A DNA stretch of 23,187 bases from a virus. Below, in pieces: positions 14,601 to 20,600 of the stretch. The position numbers were made by a program, and so were the translations under genes. Within the stretch, counting starts at the first letter, position 1. Each line of letters begins with the position of its first letter. The DNA is taken from positions 1 through 23,187 of the IMG/VR virus record IMGVR_UViG_3300023172_000200. One strand, given 5' to 3'. The notes under the pieces were generated by a model. It saw only the letters and a program-made list of their open reading frames with translations, searched no databases and was not told the origin of the DNA.

Positions 14601-16083
14601 TTAAATTGACATAAGTCTGAATATCATAAAGATAAAGATCCCAATCAGTTGAATTATCCTCATATGGAGCATCTGATACACCAAACCAATATACTCTTGC
14701 TTCACCAACTTTTGTAGTTAAACCTGCAGTACTTGCGTTAGTTGTGTTTGTATTTCCTCCAGCGTTTCTTCTTTCACCATATAATTCAATAATATTGCTA
14801 TTGGTGCTGCCAGATCCACCTGCAGCAGTGTCGCCAATGTTTATATAAGGTGTGCCGTGAACATTATTGACTTTGACTAAACTACCAAGGGCAAATGGAA
14901 TTAATGATCCATTTATCTTTTTGGTTGTTCTTGGTTTTTGTACGTCAATAACTGTGGAACCCACAAGATCAACATCATATCCTCTAACGTATGCGGTGCC
15001 AGCAGAGACTCTGACGCCCATCAAATCGTCGCTAGGTGTATTTCCTTGGTCAGTTACTTCGTCCTCTCTGAAGAGACCTCCATTGCCTGTCTCGTTGTTT
15101 AAAGTATCAACAACGTCTACAATAAAATTATCTACAGCATAGTTCCCAGACTCTTCGAAAGTTCTTTTTGCGAAGTAGTCTTTGATTAAATTATAATTTG
15201 ATTTATTTTGTAACTTCTTGATTACTCCATCATCAACTCTTACCAGTTCTACGAAACTGGTATCTTCAATATCTGTAAGTAACTTCTTAGTTAAGTTTAA
15301 AGTAATTTTTAATCTATCTGCACCAGGTGCAGCATAGTTTGTAAATCCTTTTGCATTGTCATTTAGAGATTGATCTTGATCTGAGTTTACAATCTCTTCT
15401 ATAATATCAAAACCAACTCTATATGACGGATTATTGTCATATGGATCAAGAACAACTTGTGAGTTTGGAACGTCTACAAATGTTCCTCTAATGAAGTAAA
15501 CACCTTCCGCAACACCAACAGCATATCCAGTAGAAGCAGCATCTACTGCATTTAATGTAAATACAGTATCTCCAGAAACTATTGAAGTATTGCCATAAGT
15601 GACATTCTCTTGAAGAATTAATGTCTCGCCATCTTCAAATTCTACACTGGAACCATCAATGCCACCATCTTGATACTTGACAAATAAAGTAATCTCCTCT
15701 ACGCCTTCTTCTGGTGGTAAAAGATATCCCTTTACCGTCGCATTAATTTCAGAACTTTGACCTTTTACTTTCGCACCTTTGCCGTTATTTGCATTTACAA
15801 TAGAATCAAGATATACTGTAACGTCAATACCTAAGTGATCTGGATTTACCTTTACTGTTGTAAATGCATTGTCACATGTGATTCCACCAGGAATCACCAT
15901 AGAACCTTCTTTGAACATGTGACTGCCAAAAGATTCTATCTGATTTTGTAGAATCGATTGAAGACCTGTTAATTCCCTAGCCTGTACTGGATATCCAGGT
16001 TTAAACAGAACCTTATAAAAATTATCTGCCTTATCAAAGTCGTCATAGTAAGGACTTACGTTTAAATTCGTCTTTTGTGGCAT
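8662..16083 (-). CDS. Giant DUF4815-type tail/baseplate structural protein, 2473 aa
   Basis: This is the largest complete gene here. The N-terminus (NLNVSPYYDDFDKADNFYKV, LFKPGYPVQARELTGLQSIL, HMFKEGSMVIPGG) is the DUF4815 signature of large phage tail proteins, covering roughly the first 600 residues. A Thr-rich stretch (TTTTITTTTKYT, about 1350) separates it from a region with NANGLRPFSKHYLYLDSQ. About 1640-1755 is a conserved fibre/tail block (DPLAQSFTVDGRGAFLTSFD ... VYLEANKEYAIVI). GxGY-type repeats lie near 1880-1975. A DDDGDGFGD loop is at 2399-2407, and the protein ends RLKDFRAIALA. It starts three bases after gp8. In T4 this place holds genes 9 to 12, and no separate homologues of these are seen, so it probably supplies baseplate-periphery or fibre functions. 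That role is inferred. Confidence 0.88.
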   Translation of the reverse strand: MPQKTNLNVSPYYDDFDKADNFYKVLFKPGYPVQARELTGLQSILQNQIESFGSHMFKEGSMVIPGGITCDNAFTTVKVNPDHLGIDVTVYLDSIVNANNGKGAKVKGQSSEINATVKGYLLPPEEGVEEITLFVKYQDGGIDGSSVEFEDGETLILQENVTYGNTSIVSGDTVFTLNAVDAASTGYAVGVAEGVYFIRGTFVDVPNSQVVLDPYDNNPSYRVGFDIIEEIVNSDQDQSLNDNAKGFTNYAAPGADRLKITLNLTKKLLTDIEDTSFVELVRVDDGVIKKLQNKSNYNLIKDYFAKRTFEESGNYAVDNFIVDVVDTLNNETGNGGLFREDEVTDQGNTPSDDLMGVRVSAGTAYVRGYDVDLVGSTVIDVQKPRTTKKINGSLIPFALGSLVKVNNVHGTPYINIGDTAAGGSGSTNSNIIELYGERRNAGGNTNTTNASTAGLTTKVGEARVYWFGVSDAPYEDNSTDWDLYLYDIQTYVNLTLANTYNQTDQVPLTSYIRGLSSGATGYLSDVNGSDYSLTQTSGRFLIGEQVIINENEQYKTAITGMTIYDTSDIKSVFQDADALNTSLHTNFIADTVLYEQELERFGVKDQLVVSGGNTGRVSGRNFADGESGIKVGSIIKYQTGDASPTYNTVSAIRADGTTVTLAAAPAAIAGVNLSAVANGSYTFSLMVPRIRQYGFNGLYATLPVEKIASVDLANSELTITKQITGKSVTSNSLTLTVADAIDVNAGITSVFFETFDAERYTITEDDGTVVQLKSGMFTLGANGNSVTFNGLPNNGAVTVQATLKKRGVTNKTKDFTRSNTVSIVRTSGVSEVTGLTTSKYYGTRIEDNEISLNVPDVVNVRAVYESTNTSAPVLDKLTFATGLALDQNVIVGEKIVGQDSRAVAQVVSKTSNSVSYVKLNTNNFAVGESVKFKDSAISAVIQEITPGSYVNRTANYRLDKGHRHQFCDYSRIIRRPGSAIPSRQLLVVYDAYAVGSNNTGDIFTVNSYSQDRFTSDIPTLPNGLRCSDLLDFRPRVAAFNPATTNASPFAFSSRQYEYNYKYVVSPDETSFMGYSYYLPRIDLVTINRLGEIEVIKGEPADKPQAPVLADDAMEIAQILLPPYLFNPTKDPRVLLRDNRRFTMRDIGKLEDRIETLEELTSLSMLEMSAKTLEITDANGINRFKSGFIVSDFRDKSLCDPRLSTVDISKEGATAIAPVDFWSMGAQLALDPGIDVDQADMSQNLTLLDRNIRKTGDLLTLDYQEVAWIDQPHATNVENVNPFNVIVFVGGVVLDPQSDNWVRTIYVDDHRTESTGAKWTQEANVTRDVDNKTEYVSYKKGGGRGERVTRAFTTTTITTTTKYTPKLQGPAREFNYVEDVKVSGEADPWMRSRNVYFNANGLRPFSKHYLYLDSQQVDIIPKLCEIEMVSGTFRVFENANIFDSTGKKIGYIRVQKPNHKFGDTSRPDIGAGLGSPAVLVEEYSVDPYDRNRPAPGDAYSPTSRLINFGVRALSTDEKFYGYVERGSRVIGETSGAVATITRAELVSDNWGDIVANFFFRDPNSNPLPPVRVKSGTKTVKVTAVPPNTVVLPGSTVFASEALGTYSGSGSILTQETSRVSVRNPPKPAARKTEVEVQVKAPHRDPLAQSFTVDGRGAFLTSFDLYFATKDPGAKIYVELRTMELGTPTSFLVQDYTQVALNPDDININEANPFEPVPTRIRFPSPVYLEANKEYAIVILSPASDGYEMWTATMGKKTVRTTNLPDVQNVVVTKQYIGGSLFKSQNGTIWTASQYQDLTFKLYKAKFVPSGTVTFYNSDVLPKGDNSSKLQDNPIEGLPRKLKLPISGTLNANVRPGVKVTEGSSGSNITGFVENIGGPAVSGTGNVSIASSGVGYVNSSSISSVPLYSLTGKGTGAQATITTNAFGNIQSVNITSVGEGFVPGETVGIVTSSMGTASQQKGSGAKITITGVGNPDSLYLTNVQGENFTNTLAVYHYTDPNNESTRTSSGVTVNGSSSIVDDRYTGNVFRIKQQNHAHHGGNNRILIEDVLPDTEKTTITSNFGENDTIVSVANTAIFARFEGIGTSRGYALLNNEVISYSAISAGSGGAGTLSIDARSINNSSKSSHTVGESIQPYEVNGVSLTRINTSHNIPSTYYRSENSNLDNYYLEFDRSTESPTIRSTGSGMLNFAAQKGFGGNTVGISQNFQYSTIEPMFNVITPGKGTAANALIRTISGTSAGGNEVSFIDQGFEPVTLNKVLNLRTPRMVASRVNELARLSALPRNKSLSMRVEFSSTDENLSPVMDMQNATFVLGRNKSNSPIIDYVNDPRSNNIDEDPHGAVFVTKTISLAQPATSLRVIIAANRQEDADFRVLYKLVKADSSEVDQKFVPFPGWDNLIDDDGDGFGDRVIDPQKNSGRADAFVTPNDFEGFSEYQFTTNNLDQFTAFAIKVVMSSKNESTPVRLKDFRAIALA
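8863..8889 (-). other. Acidic DDDGDGFGD calcium-type loop in the giant tail protein
   Basis: Residues 2399-2407 read DDDGDGFGD, like a thrombospondin type 3 or EF-hand-like calcium loop, close to the C-terminus of the 2473-aa protein. Metal binding is only suggested by the motif. Confidence 0.4.
10165..10440 (-). repeat. GxGY/GxGF beta repeats in the giant tail protein
   Basis: Around residues 1880-1975 two units read SIASSGVGYVNSSSI and NITSVGEGFVPGETVGI, with Gly/Ala/Thr spacers (GKGTGAQATITTNA, KGSGAKITITGVG). They match the pattern of the four repeats in gp14. Boundaries are approximate. Confidence 0.65.
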
Positions 16084-16086
16084 TTT

Positions 16087-17646
16087 TTAAAATTCCAGTA
16101 TAATTTTGAGGTCTTCTTTTTGGCGTGCGTTTCTAGCAATGCTAGCTCTGTTGTCGAGATAAATTAATTGTCCCGATCCTTTATTTATTTCAGGAACCGC
16201 CATTCCACTGGTGAAGTTAACACCAAGATTAATTAATTTTGTTCCTGTTGGATTTGTAGTAATCCCCGCAAATGCTGTATCAATTGCTGCAGAAAAATTA
16301 GAAGTTTTTCCGCTGATTACATTTGATGAAGATTCAAAATTATATGGTCTTCCATTAGTGGATATACCAGTATAATCTTGTTGATCAAGAGTGGTCTGAT
16401 TGTAAAATAGAGATCTATCTCTAAAATACTTCAGAACCTTTGTCTCAAGATCGTAAGACGCAACATAACCAAATGCCTTCCCTGTTCCATTTGCAACTAC
16501 TTGCTCAATCTTTTCACCAATTTTTGGTGTTCCTGTAATTGATGAGAATTTGAAAGAACTGAGACCAGAGAATGTATTCTCTTGGTAAACATCATTCGTA
16601 CCAACTTTAGTTGGATTCTTTATGATTCCAACTTGAGCAAAACTAGTGTCTACTGGGAAGTCTTTTGTTGAATCATCAAATCTTGCATAAACCAAAACCT
16701 TATCGGTTCCTAATTCACTATAAACATCAAATCCATGACCCTTTGAAGGTGGAATAATTGGCACTAATTTAGCACTAGTTCCTGTAGTGTTGGAATTAAT
16801 TGATCCCAAATCTACAAGTGCGTAACTATAATCTTTTCCACCAGAAGTGACGACTGTATTGGTGATTTTACCACCTTCTACGTCAACTCTTACTTTTCCT
16901 CCAGTTCCATCACCAATGATATTCATTTCTTGACCCAAACCATTTGCATAGTTTGAACCAGATTTTTCAATGTATACCGTTTTAATTTGATTCTCATTGA
17001 CACTAGAATCTGCAGATTCTCTAATAGATCTTATTTGAGAGTCTGTACTAGTTGCCCAACTATTTGGTACAGTAATGTATTCAGTCGAATCAAACTTGAT
17101 AATGTCACTTGGACTAATAGTGAACAGATACTTCCAAATGTATCCGTCACCACTATCGCCAGCTCTTGTTGGTTCTAAATCGGTGAAAGTTGGTTCATCC
17201 TGAGAGACATTTCCTTTTGGACTATCTCCACTGGATCCGTTTTCAATACAAATATAAACCCTATAATCACTATTCATCACATAGTAATTTGCATCATACA
17301 ATCTAGATGCATTTGTTAGTGGTGCTGGGTTAAGAATACTATAATCATCACGATACATTTCATATCTACTTCCAGCGACCCAATCAATTCTTCTAACCAG
17401 TCTTCTTACATTGGCAGAAGTTATCCTCTTTCCATACAAAACAACATCACCAGCATGACTATTGTAACTAATGCTGTCAATAGGTGATGGTGGGTTTGTA
17501 TTCCAAGCAATGGTTCTACCGTAACCAACAACAGTTGGATTTGGTAGACCCACAGTTATATAATATGAGTTAGAAGAATTTTCTACTGACTCAACAAAAT
17601 TGCTGGCATTCAGAATTCTAAATTGATCAGTAACAATTGCTGACAT
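16087..17646 (-). CDS. 8: Baseplate wedge protein gp8
   Basis: This 519-aa protein matches the T4-like baseplate wedge gp8 family (334 aa in T4). The start MSAIVTDQFRILNASNFVES followed by SSNSYYITVGLPNP is the usual N-terminus, and RIDWVAGSRYEMYRDDYS, NYYVMNSDYRVYICIENG and GDGYIWKYLFTISPSDIIKF are family hallmarks. The C-terminal half is enlarged with repeat-like segments (KSGSNYANGLG, IGEKIEQVVANGTGKAFGYV, VISGKTSNFSAAID). gp8 joins gp6, gp7 and gp10 in the baseplate wedge. It is the first gene after the late promoter at 17664-17671; the leader is A-rich without a strong ribosome-binding site. It is followed by the giant gene after three bases. Confidence 0.9.
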   Translation of the reverse strand: MSAIVTDQFRILNASNFVESVENSSNSYYITVGLPNPTVVGYGRTIAWNTNPPSPIDSISYNSHAGDVVLYGKRITSANVRRLVRRIDWVAGSRYEMYRDDYSILNPAPLTNASRLYDANYYVMNSDYRVYICIENGSSGDSPKGNVSQDEPTFTDLEPTRAGDSGDGYIWKYLFTISPSDIIKFDSTEYITVPNSWATSTDSQIRSIRESADSSVNENQIKTVYIEKSGSNYANGLGQEMNIIGDGTGGKVRVDVEGGKITNTVVTSGGKDYSYALVDLGSINSNTTGTSAKLVPIIPPSKGHGFDVYSELGTDKVLVYARFDDSTKDFPVDTSFAQVGIIKNPTKVGTNDVYQENTFSGLSSFKFSSITGTPKIGEKIEQVVANGTGKAFGYVASYDLETKVLKYFRDRSLFYNQTTLDQQDYTGISTNGRPYNFESSSNVISGKTSNFSAAIDTAFAGITTNPTGTKLINLGVNFTSGMAVPEINKGSGQLIYLDNRASIARNARQKEDLKIILEF

Positions 17647-17663
17647 CGTTATCTTTTTTTATG

Positions 17664-17671
17664 TATTTATA
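17664..17671 (-). promoter_or_regulatory. T4-type late promoter TATAAATA
   Basis: An exact TATAAATA on the coding strand lies in the 30-base gap between the upstream giant gene (stop at 17677) and gp8 (ATG at 17646). It is 17 bases from the ATG, leaving a leader of about 11 bases. This is the second of only two gaps longer than 20 bases in the window, and both hold the same octamer. Confidence 0.8.
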
Positions 17672-17676
17672 TCTGG

Positions 17677-20600
17677 TTATTGGATGTAGAATGGTAAAGA
17701 ATTGTCGGCTTCAAGACTTACGCCATCGGCGCGTGGTTTTCTGGAACGTACTGCTCCAGTTTTACCTTCACCAAAGTTTCCTCTTCTTTGGATAGTTGGG
17801 AATGTTGATAATCCAGCATCTACAGTCAAACCAGTGACACCAATAGAAATTCCATTGGATCTATTGTCATAGTTATATATTCTTCCCCAAGAAAGATATC
17901 CAAGTGAAGTTGTCAATCCTGCTTGAAGATCATCAAAATTACCACTTTCAAGAATTCCAATTACTGGACTGTTTGAATGGACATTACAAATAATTTCTGC
18001 ATTTGAAGCAAGACTTGTTATAGAACTTACGACATAAACGTTATCCAAGAATGTTGTTCCAATACCAACAACTGCAGAATCACTACTATTTACGGAGGTA
18101 ACACCATTTCCAACGGTTGTGTCATAGATCATTACGGGATAACCTGCAATGAGATCTAATGCATCTGAAGCAACGTTTGCTTCGCCATTTAAACCGTAAT
18201 CTGTCATTGCACGGAAGTTGAACTTAAGTGCAAGTGGGTGACCACCAACACCAGTAGTGGTGCTGATTCCAGTTATGATTCCACTAAATCCTTGAACATT
18301 TTGTACATTCGTTACAGTTTCATATGTTGGTCTTGGAATCTCTACAATGATACTTGGTGGATTTGTATTTGTATATCCAAGTCCAGAATTTGTTATTGAA
18401 ACTGAAGTTACTTGACCATTTACAACTGTTGCAGTTCCAGTTGCAGTTGTTCCAACTCCTACACCAATTTCTTTTGGTGCTGAGAATTTAACATCAATAG
18501 TTGCTGTTGTATATCCAAAACCTGCATTTGTAATGGTGACGGCAGAAACTGTTCCAGCAGCAGAAACTGTAGCAGTAAATGCTGCAGAAACTGGTTCGTT
18601 TGAATCGACCATGAATGCGTCAAATGCGAATGATCCTGAGTTTAGATCAAGAATGATTTCGTCATAATCAAAGAATTGTGCATTATCTACGAATATTTCT
18701 GAAGAAGAAGGTGAAACATCACCAATAATTCTTGCAGTTGGGAATACTTTAGTTTCAAGTACAGGTCTAACTTTGCTAATGATATCACCCTTCACATAGA
18801 TATCTTTCTTCTGTTTGATCCAGTCAAATGGTCTAAAGATATTATCATTTACGCCTGGACCAGTATAGATATCGGTTTCAACAATATCGGATCCAGTAAT
18901 TTCTGTAATAGATCTTTCACGAAGTTGATCTTGAGTGTCATTATATGCAGGATGCTTTCTTACGAATAAGTCATCACCAACTTTAATTGTTTCAGTAGTT
19001 TCAACTTGAGTGACATCGACACCATCTATACCAACATAGAAGAAGATATCAATCTTATCATTTATCTTTGGTGCCTCACTGAACAGGAATGAGGTTCCTC
19101 CAGTAAATTGATATGAATATCCTGGAGTTTGCAGTACACCATTGACGAATATAACAAGAACAGAATCTAAGTCAATAGCAGAAGAGAGTGGATTATTTGG
19201 ATCCAATTCGAAACTTAAGAGTTCTCCATTATAGTAAAGTGGGAATCTCTTTCTACTTCCATCTTGATATCCAAAGACGCTATCAATATAATCCATTTCA
19301 CCGAATGACCAGGAAGCAAATCTATCACTAAATGTTTCCACAACTTCAAGTTGGAAATCGGAAACTGGTGCTGCAAAGTCTTTTGCAGTGACCAGACCAA
19401 CTACCTTCATAACGTCGCCTGGTTGGAAACCATATCCAGATCTTGAAATCTTAAATGTGTCAATAAGGAACAATGTAGATCCAATACCAACACTAGTATT
19501 TGCTGATCCAACTGTCAGATTAAGCAGGAGGTTTCTTCCAACTTCTGTAGTTGCTCCAACACCAAGTCTGGAAACACCAACAACTTGCATATTCTCATAG
19601 TTTGGTTCTGGAATAATCACTGAAGGGTTTACATATCCTTGACCAGGATTTGTAATTGAGAATGATAAAGTTCCTCCAGCACCAACTACCGCTTCTATAA
19701 CAGCACCAGTTCCAGCACCACCAGCAGAACCAACTCCAACACTAATTGTATTTGTAGTATATGTGGTAATTCCAAGTGTTGCTCCAGCAGCAGGATCAGT
19801 AGATCTTGGGTATGGTTGCTCGGTGAAGAAATCATCATCAGAGCAAGTAAATACCAGACCATCTGTAGCAATTCCGATAGTATCACTAGTGGTTAAACCA
19901 TGATTTGGAATTGTTAGTTGAAGAATACCAGTATGTGAAGTAAACTTCGCTTTAGTTGGGGTGAATGGACCACCAGTACTTGCAGTAATGCTATTGGAGA
20001 TAGATCTTACAAATCTGTGCTCATATGCTAGATCTGTAATTCCAATAGAAACTGGTGATCTATAACCAGATCCAAAGTTGAGATCGAAGAATCTTGATAC
20101 TGTTCCACCAGATTCATATGTGTGAGCAATTGTGCTTGGTCCAACATTAATTGCGACACCTGTTGCAGAAATAATATTATCAACGTCTAAAGCATAATCA
20201 TAATCTGGGAAGATTGTTGTTGTGACACCTGCATGTGCTGAAGAACAACTAAATTCAAGATTAGCAAGTTTTACTCTGTCACCGCCACGGAGATTGTGTG
20301 AATCTGTGGTTTCAATTTCAAGAATTCCAGTAACTTCATTATAAAGTGCTGTACTAATAGAAACTGAACCTGTGTAAGTATTGATTCCAATAATATTTGT
20401 AATTTCACCAGAAGAATTCTTCTCTGCCTTAACTTTTGCACCGACCAAAGGTGCATATCCAAGACCAGGTGTAGAACCCAGAGAAACAATCAAACCACCT
20501 CTTGGAAGTTGATTCTGGTTAATATCAAATTCCGATAAGATATAAGATCCGTCAACAGAAGTAATACCGGTGTAAACTACACTTGTAATGCCTGCAGTCG

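Noticed and set aside
16181-16192. Run resembling a late promoter (tttatttattt) inside gp8
   Set aside because: It does not match TATAAATA on the coding strand and lies inside gp8, not in a gap.
17647-17676. Possible terminator (run of T on the plus strand) between the giant gene and gp8
   Set aside because: On the coding strand it is an A-run, not a U-tract, and no hairpin precedes it; it is better read as an A-rich leader of gp8.
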